A DNA stretch of 64,000 bases, from NCBI RefSeq assembly GCF_020554845.1, contig NZ_JAJCIA010000008.1:59515-123514 (forward strand), given 5' to 3'. Shown here piece after piece: positions 26,914-36,621 of the stretch. The notes under the pieces are model-generated. The model made no database searches. It was not told where the DNA came from and worked only from the letters and a program-made list of their open reading frames with translations. Source of the DNA: Blautia faecis (GTDB lineage Bacteria; Bacillota; Clostridia; Lachnospirales; Lachnospiraceae). The position numbers and the translations under genes were made by a program. The number at the start of each line of letters is the position of its first letter. Position 1 is the stretch's first letter.

Positions 26914-27741
26914 ATGAAAAAAGTAAAAGCAGTTTTTCGGGGAATTGTAATTTTCCTTCTTTGCATAATTGAGATTTACCCATTATTCTGGATGCTTACC
27001 GCATCCTTCAAGAAACAGGCTGAGTGGAGTGAAAAGCCAGCTTATGCATTAAATGATGGTTTCTATTTCCAGAACTACTCTGATGCATGGACAAGAGGAC
27101 ATATGTCCACTTTCTTTAAGAACAGTTTGATCACTACATTAGTGGCACTTGTATTTATTGTATTTTTCTCAGTAACTGTTGGTTTTGCTGTAACAAAGAT
27201 GAAATGGAAATTCAGAAATGCAGTTGCACAGTATTTCCGTTTCGGTATCATGATTCCGGTGGCAATCGCTTTGATCCCGCTGTTCCAGATTTACAGCAGA
27301 TCAAACCTGTTAAATACCAGAACATGTCTGATCATTACGTACATAGCATTTGGCCTGTCGTTGTCCATTTATCTGGTTCAGGGATATCTTCGTTCCTTCC
27401 CGGATGACATTATGGAGGCTGCCGTTATCGATGGCTGTGGTATTTACAGACTGATGTGGCACATTGTAACACCACTGATGAAGAACTCTATTGTAACCGT
27501 ATTGGTTCTTCAGTTTTTCTTCAAATGGAACGACCTTCTGTTTTCCATGACATTCATCAGTGATTCTGCACTGAAGACTGTTCAGACAGGACTTCTGTAC
27601 TTCTCTGATGAGTTCGGATCCAAGAACTGGGGTGCAATCTTCGCTTCTGTATCCATGAGTGTATTCCCACTTCTGATCCTGTATATGGCACTGAATAAGA
27701 AACTGATGGAAGGTATGACAGCCGGAGCTGTAAAGGGTTGA
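26914..27741 (+). CDS. ABC sugar transporter permease, MalG/UgpE type (importer 2)
   Basis: This 275-residue second channel subunit has the EAA loop MEAAVIDGCGIYRLMWHIVT and the family tail LNKKLMEGMTAGAVKG. The ribosome site is AAAGGAGG. It is separated from the next hydrolase gene by only a few bases, so the hydrolase is co-transcribed. Confidence 0.92.
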   Translation: MKKVKAVFRGIVIFLLCIIEIYPLFWMLTASFKKQAEWSEKPAYALNDGFYFQNYSDAWTRGHMSTFFKNSLITTLVALVFIVFFSVTVGFAVTKMKWKFRNAVAQYFRFGIMIPVAIALIPLFQIYSRSNLLNTRTCLIITYIAFGLSLSIYLVQGYLRSFPDDIMEAAVIDGCGIYRLMWHIVTPLMKNSIVTVLVLQFFFKWNDLLFSMTFISDSALKTVQTGLLYFSDEFGSKNWGAIFASVSMSVFPLLILYMALNKKLMEGMTAGAVKG

Positions 27742-27745
27742 TTTT

Positions 27746-29056
27746 ATGGAAGATAAAAGGACAGAGCAGTATAGACAGGAACTGAAAGAATTTGTAATGT
27801 CTCATACGGAGGATGTGCTTAAGAATCCGCGAAGCTTTATCCGTTACCCGTTTATTGATCCGGGCTCTGTTTACGATGGAAATGTATGGGACTGGGATAC
27901 CTACTGGTCCGTATATGGCTTTCTGAATCTGGCGGATTCCTACCAGGATCCGTCTGTGAAGCCAAGAATTATAGAGCATGCACAGGGAAATATCCGCAAT
28001 TTCTTCGACCATCAGTTGGAAGATGGATATATTCCCATGATGATCGAGGTGGCAGACTGGCCGGAGCCTTATCTGAATATGAGGCATAAGGAAGGCAAGA
28101 TTATGAATATGCATAAGCCCTTTCTTTGCAGTCAGATGTGCCTGATCAGTGATTATACTGGTGATTATGCCTGGACGGAAGAATTTCTTTCAGGCGTGGC
28201 GAAGTATTTTGAATGTTATGATCACTATTATTTTCATGAAAACAGCGGACTGTATGTATGGCAGGATGATATTATGATCGGCATGGACAATGATCCGGCT
28301 ACTTTTGGCCGTCCGTCATTTTCCACTGCCAATATTTATCTGAACAGCTTTATGTGTGTAGAACTGGAAGCTGGTGCCAGATTATACAGACAGTTTGGCA
28401 AGGAGGAAGCGGCAAAGAGACTTCTGGATAAGCGTGAGGCACTGATTGGTGCTATTCAGCAGGAATGCTGGGACAAACGTGATCGTTTCTTCTACTCGGT
28501 TGATGTGGATATTAAGACAAGGAAATACGACTGGTTCCACCAGGGACTGGGAGTCTTCTGGAAGACATTGCCCATCAAAGTACGTGTATGGTCTGGCTTT
28601 ATTCCCATGTATGCAGGAATTGCTACAAAAGAGCAGGCGGCAGACATGGTGAAACATATTTTTGATCCCGATACCTTTGGTTCTGACTTTGGTCTGACCA
28701 CGCTTTCAAAGGATGAAAAAATGTTTGACCTGTCTGTTACCAATAATCCGTCCAACTGGCTTGGCCCGATCTGGCTGGTTGCAAACTATGTGGTATTCCG
28801 CGGACTTTTGAACTACGGATACCGCATGGAGGCGGAAATTATGTATAAGCGCACCATGCGCCTTCTGGGAGAGGACCTGGCGAAAACAGGATGTCTTCAT
28901 GAGTATTACAATCCATTTAATGGAGAACCAGTTATGAATGGTGGCTTTATTAACTGGAATATACTAGCATTGAATATGGCAGATGAGCTGGAAGGAAAGA
29001 AACCAATGTGTCTGCCAGAGCTGCTGGAAAAACAGGCAGAAAAGCAATCGTTATAA
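27746..29056 (+). CDS. (alpha/alpha)6-barrel glycoside hydrolase, GH63/trehalase-like
   Basis: This 436-residue cytoplasmic protein resembles MGH1/GH63/GH37-like alpha-barrel hydrolases, with YDGNVWDWDTYWSVYGFLNL near residue 40, NIYLNSFMCVELEAGARLY mid-protein, and a C-terminal NPSNWLGPIWLVANYVV and EYYNPFNGEPVMNGGFINWN. Acidic residues in these stretches are likely catalytic. Exact family and substrate are uncertain. The gene begins right after the permease stop, so it probably processes whatever importer 2 brings in. No signal peptide. Confidence is good for the fold, low for specificity. Confidence 0.65.
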   Translation: MEDKRTEQYRQELKEFVMSHTEDVLKNPRSFIRYPFIDPGSVYDGNVWDWDTYWSVYGFLNLADSYQDPSVKPRIIEHAQGNIRNFFDHQLEDGYIPMMIEVADWPEPYLNMRHKEGKIMNMHKPFLCSQMCLISDYTGDYAWTEEFLSGVAKYFECYDHYYFHENSGLYVWQDDIMIGMDNDPATFGRPSFSTANIYLNSFMCVELEAGARLYRQFGKEEAAKRLLDKREALIGAIQQECWDKRDRFFYSVDVDIKTRKYDWFHQGLGVFWKTLPIKVRVWSGFIPMYAGIATKEQAADMVKHIFDPDTFGSDFGLTTLSKDEKMFDLSVTNNPSNWLGPIWLVANYVVFRGLLNYGYRMEAEIMYKRTMRLLGEDLAKTGCLHEYYNPFNGEPVMNGGFINWNILALNMADELEGKKPMCLPELLEKQAEKQSL

Positions 29057-29091
29057 TAAGATTTTTCTGCTGTGAGGTAAGTAAATACAGG

Positions 29092-29132
29092 AAAAGGATT
29101 GCAGAATACGTGGAATTTTGCAGTCCTTTTTT
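29092..29132 (+). terminator. Terminator after importer 2 operon
   Basis: GGATTGCA (29096-29103) pairs with TGCAGTCC (29119-29126) including one G-U pair, and a T-tract (TTTTTT) follows. Confidence 0.7.
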
Positions 29133-29253
29133 GGTTTGACCGGTAAAAAACATCTTTCTGAAATAAAGTGTGTACAAAAAAATTCAGAAAGCTTATACTT
29201 AGAATGTGTTTTAAGTTTATTTTGTAAAATGAAACAGATAAAGGAGCAAAAAC

Positions 29254-30999
29254 ATGATTCAGAACCCGATTCTTCCGGGATTTTGCCCGGATCCAAGTAT
29301 TATACGTGTTGGAGAAGATTATTATATTGCAAATTCAAGCTTTGAATGGTGGCCTGGTGTGAAAATCTATCATTCTAAAGATCTGAAGCATTATGAACAG
29401 CTGCCATCGCCGCTGAACAGAATGAGCCAGCTTAATATGGTTGGTGAGGGTGATTCCTGTGGCGTATGGGCACCGGATATTTCCTGGGACGGGGAATACT
29501 TCTGGCTGATTTATACGGACGTGAAAACCCGTACCGGAGGACTTTTTAATACCCATAATTATCTTGTAAAATCAAAGGACATCCGTGGCGGCTGGTCTGA
29601 GCCGGTTTATCTGAACAGCTCAGGTTTTGACCCATCTGTATTTCATGATACAGATGGCAAAATGTATATTGTGAATATGATTAATAATTTCAAGGGAATT
29701 CTGGTGCAGCAGTATGACCCTGAGAAGGAATGTCTGGTGGGAGAGGCGAAGAATGTTTTCCCGGGAACCGGACGCGGCTATACAGAAGGTCCACATATTT
29801 ACCATATTGGAGAATATTATTATCTGCTGATGGCAGAAGGCGGAACCGGATATGAGCATATGGTAACTATGGCGAGATCCCGTTCCATCTGGGGACCATA
29901 CGAGGAAGATCCAGGCAATCCGGTACTTACCTCTGATGTGGATAATCCAGAGAAACTGCAGAAATGCGGACATGCAGATCTTGTATGCACTCAAAACGGG
30001 GAGTGGTATATGGTACATCTTTGTGCAAGACCGCCGAAGGGGAGCAGACAGTGTGTGCTTGGTCGTGAGACTGCAATTCAGAAAATGGTATGGAACAAAG
30101 AGGGTTGGTTAAGACTGGTCTGCGGTGGAAGATTTGGACAGTGGGAGACAGAGGAGCCAGCTGGAATCCCGGAGTGTCTTTTCCCGGAGGAAGAGGGGAA
30201 GGATTATGGAAAAGAAGACTTTGATTTAGAAATTGCAGACAGTGCTGGAAATAATGAAACTGCAAAGAATGCGGACATTGCTGAAATTCTTTCGAAAACA
30301 AAAGAGTATCTGAATGAGAAGAATGCTGTGGACGAAGAATGTGATAAAAAGTTAAGTATGCCAGTGAAGAAGACCTCTGCGCTTTTAGATGTGCGTTATA
30401 CTTCCCTGCGCCAGCCCTATGACAGCTACACCAGCCTGACAGAACGTCCTGGCTATCTCCGCCTCTACGGTCAGGAATCCCTGAATTCCTGCTATAACGT
30501 AAGTCTGGTGGCGCGGCGGCAGCAGGACCGCTATGTTCAGGTGGAAACCTGTGTAGAGTTTGCCCCGACCTGCAGAGAGCAGATGGCAGGACTTGCCTAT
30601 ATGTATGATACTGGCAATTTCTACCTTTTGGTAAAGACCAGAGAGGAAGAGTTTGGCTCCCAGACACTTGATTTGAAAAAGCCTGCAAAGCTGCGCTTGA
30701 TAAAGAGCAATCACTTTGATGTAGAAGATGTGATTCCGGCAATCTCCATCCCGGAAGAAGGCCCCGTATACCTGCGCGTGACCACCACCCAGGAAGGACT
30801 TTACGCAAAATTCTTCTACTCCCTGGATGGAAAAGACTATCAGGAACTGGCTGAAGTCCCCACCAACATTCTCACCGACGAGCAAAGCGATGGATTCACC
30901 GGCGCTCACTTCGGAATGTACTGTCACGATATGACAGGGGGGAGACGGTATGCGGATTTTGATTATTTTGAGATTGTCAAAACGCGTAAAGAACAATAG
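29254..30999 (+). CDS. GH43 beta-xylosidase/alpha-L-arabinofuranosidase
   Basis: This 581-residue enzyme has a five-bladed beta-propeller catalytic domain opening NPILPGFCPDPSIIRVGEDY. The catalytic base is D13, the pKa-modulating aspartate lies in GFDPSVFHD, and the acid glutamate in TEGPHIYHIG. The C-terminal part (from about residue 390) is a concanavalin-like beta-sandwich typical of GH43 xylosidases. Between the two lies an unusual stretch of about 70 residues (roughly 310-375) rich in Glu, Asp, Lys and Asn that looks like a flexible linker. No signal peptide. The ATG follows AAAGGAG. It should trim xylose or arabinose from imported oligosaccharides. Confidence 0.88.
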   Translation: MIQNPILPGFCPDPSIIRVGEDYYIANSSFEWWPGVKIYHSKDLKHYEQLPSPLNRMSQLNMVGEGDSCGVWAPDISWDGEYFWLIYTDVKTRTGGLFNTHNYLVKSKDIRGGWSEPVYLNSSGFDPSVFHDTDGKMYIVNMINNFKGILVQQYDPEKECLVGEAKNVFPGTGRGYTEGPHIYHIGEYYYLLMAEGGTGYEHMVTMARSRSIWGPYEEDPGNPVLTSDVDNPEKLQKCGHADLVCTQNGEWYMVHLCARPPKGSRQCVLGRETAIQKMVWNKEGWLRLVCGGRFGQWETEEPAGIPECLFPEEEGKDYGKEDFDLEIADSAGNNETAKNADIAEILSKTKEYLNEKNAVDEECDKKLSMPVKKTSALLDVRYTSLRQPYDSYTSLTERPGYLRLYGQESLNSCYNVSLVARRQQDRYVQVETCVEFAPTCREQMAGLAYMYDTGNFYLLVKTREEEFGSQTLDLKKPAKLRLIKSNHFDVEDVIPAISIPEEGPVYLRVTTTQEGLYAKFFYSLDGKDYQELAEVPTNILTDEQSDGFTGAHFGMYCHDMTGGRRYADFDYFEIVKTRKEQ

Positions 31000-31013
31000 G
31001 AAAGGCATTTAGC

Positions 31014-31036
31014 CACTTTTTCAAATACGCTCTGGA
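31014..31036. mobile_element. MITE end remnant
   Basis: ACTTTTTCAAATACGCTCT matches the right terminal repeat of the 13977-14140 element. Only this end, about 20 bases, is left; it sits 15 bases after the GH43 stop. Confidence 0.5.
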
Positions 31037-31081
31037 CAGATTAAAAATTCATACATTTTCTTAATAAAGTAACGTTGCAAA

Positions 31082-31130
31082 CCCCATGTTTTCTGACGTA
31101 TTATGATAGTAGAAAGCATGGGGGATTTTT
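31082..31130 (+). terminator. Terminator after GH43
   Basis: CCCCATG (31082-31088) pairs with CATGGGG (31117-31123), the inner TTTTCT/AGAAA segments extend the stem, and GATTTTT follows. Confidence 0.75.
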
Positions 31131-31280
31131 ATTTATACGGGCAGTAAATCAAAGTTCATATCCTCACAAGATGTCAGATTCGGCAGTGATATCGAGACAA
31201 ATCCGCAGCGCGTATTTGGAATTTTGAAAGAGAGATATATAAAATATAAGAGATCTAAAATGGAGAAGGAGACAAGAAAA

Positions 31281-32897
31281 ATGAAATTAAATTATGCAAA
31301 AACAATAGAAAAATGGGGCATTTTTGAAGTGACCATAAGCGGTCCAAAGGAGGGAAATCCATTTTGTGACCAGTGGATTAAAGGTACTTTTTGTTGTAAA
31401 AATGAGAAGAAAACGGTAGATGGTTTTTATGATGGAGATGGTGCTTATAAAGTAAGATTTATGCCGTCTTTTACAGACAAGTATACTTTTGAAATTGAGG
31501 CTTCCTTTGATATTAACGCGGGGGAAGAATTGCCGAATGAAGAAGCGCTTGAACATAAGCGTGGAATTGCTGATGGTGGGAAGAACGCAGAAAAATGTGC
31601 TGTCAGAAATATGCTGACTGGTAGTTTCACCGTAACTCCCCCTTCCGCAGACAACCATGGACCGGTTCGTGTTGCAGGTACCTATTATCTTGCCTATGAG
31701 GATGGAACACCCTATCACTGCATTGGAACTACCTGTTATGTATGGAATCTGCAGAACGAAGAATTGCAGAAGCAGACACTGAAAACTCTGGAAGAAAATG
31801 CTTTTAATAAGATCCGCTTCTGTATTTTTCCCAAGCACTATGACTACAACCTTCATGAGCCAATTACCTATCCTTATGAGGGAACACCCTGCGACAGCTC
31901 TGTGTTAAATGAGAATAATTTCGCGGAATATAATGGCTGTGCTCCGGGCAATGACTGGGACTTTACCAGATTCAATCCAGCCCATTTCCAGCATATTGAA
32001 AAGTGTATTCAGGCACTTATGAATCTGGGAATTGAGGCTGATCTGATTGTTATGCATCCATACGACAGATGGGGATTCTCCATGATGAAAGCAGAGGATG
32101 ATAATCGCTACTGGAAGTATGTGCTGGCACGTTTTTCCGCATACCGAAATGTATGGTGGTCCCTGGCTAATGAGTATGATCTGATGCATGAGAAGACTCT
32201 TTCTGACTGGGAAAGATATGCCAGCATTATCTGTGAGAAGGATCCTTACCATCATCTCAGATCCATTCATAACTGTAAGGCATATTACGATTATAACCTG
32301 CCCTGGATTACTCATTGCAGTATCCAGAGAACTGAGACATACCGTTCCTCCGAGCTGGTAAATGAGTGGCGTGAAAAATATCATAAGCCTGTAATTCTGG
32401 ACGAAATCTGCTATGAGGGCAACATTCAATTTGGCTGGGGAAATATCAGCGGTGAGGAAATGACAAGAAGATTCTGGGAGGCATTCTGCCGCGGAGGATA
32501 TCCGGGACACGGTGAAACCTATCTCAGCCCGGATCGTATTCTCTGGTGGTCTCATGGCGGCGTTCTTCACGGAACCTCACCGGATCGTATCAGATTTCTT
32601 GCAAAAATCATGGAAGAAACACCGGGACTTGGTGTGGAACCTATGCCCTGCAAATGGGATGAGGTTGTCTGCCGTGCTGCCGGTTTCCCGGCAAGGAAAG
32701 ATTATTTTATTTACTATTATTCCTTCATGCGACCAGGCTTCCGGGATTTTTACTTTGATGATACTACAGAGTATCAGGTGGAAATTATTGATACCTGGGA
32801 AATGACTATTACAAATGGAGGTATCCACAAAGGTAAATTCCGCGTGCAGCTGCCGGGGAAAGAGTATATGGCAGTGCGCCTGCAGATAGCGAAATAA
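31281..32897 (+). CDS. DUF5060/DUF4038 glycoside hydrolase (apiosidase-like)
   Basis: This 538-residue protein starts at the ATG at 31281 after AAGGAG; the frame is open from 31224. An N-terminal beta domain of DUF5060 type (VEKWGIFEVTISGP-like region, residues about 5-90) precedes a TIM barrel of DUF4038 type and a C-terminal DUF5605-like beta domain. Likely catalytic glutamates are E298 in WWSLANEYD and E375 in VILDEICYEG. The DUF4038 group includes GH140 apiosidases that cut apiose from rhamnogalacturonan II, but the family is broad, so apiosidase activity is inference. No signal peptide. With GH43, GH127, GH78 and GH42 it completes an intracellular debranching set. Confidence 0.75.
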   Translation: MKLNYAKTIEKWGIFEVTISGPKEGNPFCDQWIKGTFCCKNEKKTVDGFYDGDGAYKVRFMPSFTDKYTFEIEASFDINAGEELPNEEALEHKRGIADGGKNAEKCAVRNMLTGSFTVTPPSADNHGPVRVAGTYYLAYEDGTPYHCIGTTCYVWNLQNEELQKQTLKTLEENAFNKIRFCIFPKHYDYNLHEPITYPYEGTPCDSSVLNENNFAEYNGCAPGNDWDFTRFNPAHFQHIEKCIQALMNLGIEADLIVMHPYDRWGFSMMKAEDDNRYWKYVLARFSAYRNVWWSLANEYDLMHEKTLSDWERYASIICEKDPYHHLRSIHNCKAYYDYNLPWITHCSIQRTETYRSSELVNEWREKYHKPVILDEICYEGNIQFGWGNISGEEMTRRFWEAFCRGGYPGHGETYLSPDRILWWSHGGVLHGTSPDRIRFLAKIMEETPGLGVEPMPCKWDEVVCRAAGFPARKDYFIYYYSFMRPGFRDFYFDDTTEYQVEIIDTWEMTITNGGIHKGKFRVQLPGKEYMAVRLQIAK

Positions 32898-32912
32898 TAA
32901 CCATATTCATAC

Positions 32913-32946
32913 AAAAAGCCCAGTTGTGTATGCAGCTGGGCTTTTT
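32913..32946 (+). terminator. Bidirectional-looking terminator after the DUF4038 gene
   Basis: AAAAAGCCCAG (32913-32923) and CTGGGCTTTTT (32936-32946) form a perfect 11-bp stem ending in a T-tract. It closes the glycan locus. Confidence 0.9.
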
Positions 32947-33046
32947 GAGCATAAAAATCTTGAATCGGTTTTCAGAATTTGTTATGATTCATATCAGAAT
33001 TTATGAGAGATAAACAGAAATATTTTTAAACGGGGGAGGAGATTTT

Positions 33047-34417
33047 TTGGAAGAAACAAACATCAGTCAGGAGCAAAATCCATTGGGAACGGCTCCGGTA
33101 GGTGGTTTGATCGGGAAATTTGCAATTCCGGCTATTATCAGCATGCTGGTCAGTGCTTTGTACAATATAGTGGACCAGATTTTTATTGGCCAGGGCGTGG
33201 GGATGCTGGGAAATGCGGCTACAAATGTTGCATTTCCTGTAACAACTATTGCAACGGCGTTGGCACTGCTTCTGGGAATTGGAGGCGCGTCTAACTATAA
33301 CCTGGAAATGGGCGCCGGAAGAGAGAAGAAGGCAAGCTCTATAGCTGGAACGGCGCTTTCCACACTGGTGATTACAGGGGTGATTCTGGCAGTTGCAGTA
33401 CTTCTGTTTTTGCGTCCGCTTCTAAGCTTATTTGGTGCAACGACAGATGTTATGCCCTATGCGGTGGATTATCTTGGGATCACAGCTGTGGGACTTCCTT
33501 TTTATGCATTATCCATTGGAGGCAATCATATTGTCCGCGCAGACAGAAGTCCCACATATTCTATGACCTGTGTTCTTACAGGTGCCATCATCAACACAAT
33601 TCTGGATCCCCTTTTCATCTTTGGGTTTGGTTGGGGAATCAAGGGTGCTGCCTGGGCAACGGTGATCGGACAGGTTGTTTCCGGAATTTTGGTGGTTATT
33701 TATTTTGGAAAATTTCGTAAAATGTATCTGGAGATGAGCATGTTAAAGCCTTCTTCAGAGTGCCTGAAAGCTATTATTTCTCTCGGAATGGCGTCCTGTA
33801 TTAATCAGATCGCTATGGCGGTTGTTCAGATTGTACTGAATAATATTTTACGTTATTATGGCGGTTTATCTGTCTATGGAAGTGATATTCCAATCGCCTG
33901 TGTAGGAGTTATTTCAAAAGTAAATCAGGTGTTTATGGCGATTTGTATTGGAATTTCCCAGGGCTGTCAGCCAATCTGGGGCTTTAATTATGGAGCAAAA
34001 AAATACGACAGAGTAAGGCTTGCATACCGTTATTCTGTGACTGCATGTACGGTGATTGCCACCATATTTTTCCTTTGTTTCCAGCTATTTCCCCATCAGA
34101 TTGTGAGCATTTTCGGAACAGGAAGTGACCTTTATTTCCAGTTCGCAGAACGCTATCTGAAGATTTTTATGTTTATGACATTTGCAAATGGGATTCAGCC
34201 AATGTCCTCAGGATTTTTTACATCTATCGGAAAAGCAAAGCTTGGAATCGTCATGTCCCTGACCAGACAGGTGCTGTTTCTTTTGCCTCTGATTATTATT
34301 TTCTCATTGATACTGGGAATTGACGGAGTTATGTATGCAGGACCGATCGCAGATGCAGCGGCGTTTGTATTGGCAATATTGTTCGCAAGAAGAGAGCTTG
34401 TGGCTATGAAGAAATAA
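33047..34417 (+). CDS. MATE-family multidrug/cation antiporter
   Basis: This 456-residue integral membrane protein has twelve predicted helices in two MatE halves. It opens with PVGGLIGKFAIPAIISMLVS and has IVDQIFIGQGVGMLGNAA, the usual MATE N-terminal block. The start is a TTG at 33047 after GGGGGAGGAG; no upstream ATG has a better site. It likely exports toxic compounds using a sodium or proton gradient. It is transcribed alone, bounded by the terminator upstream and a long palindrome downstream. Confidence 0.92.
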   Translation: MEETNISQEQNPLGTAPVGGLIGKFAIPAIISMLVSALYNIVDQIFIGQGVGMLGNAATNVAFPVTTIATALALLLGIGGASNYNLEMGAGREKKASSIAGTALSTLVITGVILAVAVLLFLRPLLSLFGATTDVMPYAVDYLGITAVGLPFYALSIGGNHIVRADRSPTYSMTCVLTGAIINTILDPLFIFGFGWGIKGAAWATVIGQVVSGILVVIYFGKFRKMYLEMSMLKPSSECLKAIISLGMASCINQIAMAVVQIVLNNILRYYGGLSVYGSDIPIACVGVISKVNQVFMAICIGISQGCQPIWGFNYGAKKYDRVRLAYRYSVTACTVIATIFFLCFQLFPHQIVSIFGTGSDLYFQFAERYLKIFMFMTFANGIQPMSSGFFTSIGKAKLGIVMSLTRQVLFLLPLIIIFSLILGIDGVMYAGPIADAAAFVLAILFARRELVAMKK

Positions 34418-34438
34418 AGATGTTTTACTATGAAGGTT

Positions 34439-34508
34439 CCGGACAGCAGCCATGAATGAGCCATGTTTGCATGAACAAATTTATGGCTCATCTATGGCTG
34501 TCGTCCGG
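34439..34508. repeat. 70-bp long palindrome between the MATE and GGDEF/EAL genes
   Basis: The left arm starts at CCGGACAGCAGCCAT and contains ATGAGCCAT. The right arm TATGGCTCATCTATGGCTG continues into TCGTCCGG. About 24 of 28 bases pair around a loop of roughly 18 bases. It could end transcription from both sides but lacks T-runs, and it directly abuts a MITE fragment. Confidence 0.55.
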
Positions 34509-34510
34509 GT

Positions 34511-34576
34511 TGGAGCGTGTAAAAAAATCATTCCCGCAAGCTGCACGCTCCACTTTTGTGGATATTTTACCCGATT
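34511..34576. mobile_element. MITE fragment (right half)
   Basis: GGAGCGTG, CATTCCCGCAA, CTGCACGC, CCACTTT and ATATTTTACCCGA align in order with the inverted right half of the 13977-14140 element. The fragment ends at the 3' end of the GGDEF/EAL gene and supplies its stop codon. Confidence 0.65.
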
Positions 34577-36510
34577 AATTGCTCAAATTTTGCCATTTCC
34601 ATGGGCTTATAATAATAATATCCCTGCAGTTCATCGCATCCCTCAACTACCAGGAAGTCTACCATTTCTTTGGTTTCTACCCCTTCACATACAATAAACT
34701 TATTAGTCCTTTTCAGCAGATGGAAAATCTCCTGCAGCACGATTTTTCCATTCTCTGTGAGCTTATCTGACAGGAATTTCTTGTCGATTTTTACCTCGTC
34801 AAACAGGATATCCTTTAATGTATTTAAGGAAGAATATCCAGAGCCGAAATCATCCATAGAGATTCGAATGTTTTTTTCATGGAAGAAGCGGATCATGTGA
34901 TTAACCGCTTCAATATTATGAATATAAGTAGTTTCCGTAATCTCAAAAATTAAATATTGAGAGGGAATTTCATATTTCTGAATTAAATGCGAAACCTTTT
35001 CTGTGAATGTGTGGATTTTCCGAAAATGAACCGGAGATACATTCAGGGACAGAGACAACAGCTTAAGCCCTTTTTCCCGTCTGTCTGCCAGCCATTGAAA
35101 TGCTGTTTCATAAACATAATAATCCAGAGCTTCAATCTCCCCGGTTTCTTCCAAAATAGGAAGAAAACTGTCTGGAAACCACAGGTCTCCATTTGCTCTC
35201 TGCCAACGGACAAGTACTTCTGCACTGGCAATTTTCTGCTCCCTTCCGCTGATTTTTGGTTGGAAATAAATTTGAAATTCTTTCTTCCCAAGTGCTTCCT
35301 TAAAGGAGTGAATAGTGTCTGCACGTTTCTGTTCAGCAAGAGCAATTTCTCTTGTATATTCGCACACACCGCAAAGCTTATCCTTCGCCTTTATGCGGAC
35401 GATATTGGAGTGCGAAATAATTTCTTCGCCTGGAATTTCCATGTTTTCCAGATAATAAATACCAGTGTTCAGGGAAAGATAATTTACAGGATAAGCAGCC
35501 AGAACTTCTTTTGTAGTCTGCTTGTTAGACTCAATAATTCGGTTTTTAACAGCTGTATGCTCCTCTCCGGTAATGTCAATAACAGCTACAAAGATATCTG
35601 AATGATACCTGTTTACAAACAAGGTTTGTGGAAAAAGTTCCATCTTTTTCAGAATAAAATTCAGAATATTAGTCCCGGTTTCATACCCCCAATAGTCATT
35701 AATAAGGTGAAAATTGCTTACATCTGTCATTAGAAAAGCATACTTTTTTTCACCGTTGCTATTATTTAAAATAGTAAATAGTTTCTCTTTCAAAGACTCT
35801 GTAGAGATACTTTCTGCCAGTGGATTCCGGCAAAACTCCTGTGGCTTTTTTGCCATTTGTTCCTTTTTATAACGCTTGTCCTGATACATTTTCTGATCGG
35901 CAATCTGTAGAAGATCCATGATCAGGTAGTAGTGATTTTTGCAGCTGATATCGTATCCGACTGCATAGCTGATAGGATGGTCAGCTGTTTGATTATACAC
36001 ATCCAGCATGGATTGGAGCTGAATATTCATCTGCTCCAGCTGAGACCAGGTGGCGTGATTTTGCACGATCACGAACTCATCGCCGCCGAATCTGGCGAGA
36101 AAACTATCCTCAGTGAGTATTCGTGTCAGGTAAGAAGCAAAGGTCTGAATAAACACATCCCCCTGTTCATGACCATATGTATCGTTGATCTTTTTCAGAT
36201 TGTTCAGGTCGAACATCATGACACCTACATTCAAGGTGTCGTCTGCATTCTGAAGCTGCTGCAGCTTCTTTTCCAAGGATTTTTTATCGTGGACACCTGC
36301 TACGTCAAAGCCGGAACTTCGGATCATATTTCTGATATAATCCCCTAAAGTAAGGGAAACAGCACATCCTACAAGGGATAAAATAATCAGAAAAGCAAAG
36401 GTTTTCTGACTTATTCCGCGTCTGTGACGGGTAATTAATGCAGTCAAAAATACAATATAAAATGTTGTCTGCAGGTAGCAGAGTTTCATAATTGTTTTGT
36501 TTCTTTCCAT
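34567..36510 (-). CDS. Membrane GGDEF-(degenerate GGDEF)-EAL cyclic-di-GMP protein
   Basis: This 647-residue protein has two N-terminal hydrophobic segments (about 10-27 and 38-58). A first GGDEF domain carries an intact FGGDEFVIV (142-146). A second, degenerate diguanylate-cyclase-like domain (about 235-365) has NRYHSDIF where GGDEF is expected. The C-terminal EAL domain (about 400-647) has AEVLVRW in place of EAL but keeps FEITET, DDFGSGYSS, VKIDKKFL and CEGVET, so phosphodiesterase activity is plausible. The ATG at 36510 follows TGGAGAA. It probably adjusts cyclic-di-GMP, with the membrane part as sensor or anchor. The last codons coincide with a MITE fragment, so the original tail may be lost. 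Confidence 0.88.
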   Translation of the reverse strand: MERNKTIMKLCYLQTTFYIVFLTALITRHRRGISQKTFAFLIILSLVGCAVSLTLGDYIRNMIRSSGFDVAGVHDKKSLEKKLQQLQNADDTLNVGVMMFDLNNLKKINDTYGHEQGDVFIQTFASYLTRILTEDSFLARFGGDEFVIVQNHATWSQLEQMNIQLQSMLDVYNQTADHPISYAVGYDISCKNHYYLIMDLLQIADQKMYQDKRYKKEQMAKKPQEFCRNPLAESISTESLKEKLFTILNNSNGEKKYAFLMTDVSNFHLINDYWGYETGTNILNFILKKMELFPQTLFVNRYHSDIFVAVIDITGEEHTAVKNRIIESNKQTTKEVLAAYPVNYLSLNTGIYYLENMEIPGEEIISHSNIVRIKAKDKLCGVCEYTREIALAEQKRADTIHSFKEALGKKEFQIYFQPKISGREQKIASAEVLVRWQRANGDLWFPDSFLPILEETGEIEALDYYVYETAFQWLADRREKGLKLLSLSLNVSPVHFRKIHTFTEKVSHLIQKYEIPSQYLIFEITETTYIHNIEAVNHMIRFFHEKNIRISMDDFGSGYSSLNTLKDILFDEVKIDKKFLSDKLTENGKIVLQEIFHLLKRTNKFIVCEGVETKEMVDFLVVEGCDELQGYYYYKPMEMAKFEQLIG

Positions 36511-36546
36511 ACATTTCTCCAGTATATAGTGCCTGATATTTCACTT

Positions 36547-36607
36547 GTAACTATTTGGAAGACAGCATTTTGCGGAGGGCGTAACTGTGAAGATACTGAA
36601 CAGTTAC
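36547..36607. repeat. 61-bp palindromic repeat, copy B
   Basis: It runs from GTAACTATT to CTGAACAGTTAC with internal TGCGGAGGGCGTAACTGTGA. It is closely related to copies at 18649-18709 and 40029-40093. It lies between the GGDEF/EAL gene start and feoA. Confidence 0.7.
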
Positions 36608-36621
36608 TCTCTGTTTTTTAA

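Noticed and set aside
36305..36544. Minus-strand frame upstream of the GGDEF/EAL gene
   Set aside because: Overlaps the gene start in another frame, no family match, and includes the palindromic repeat.
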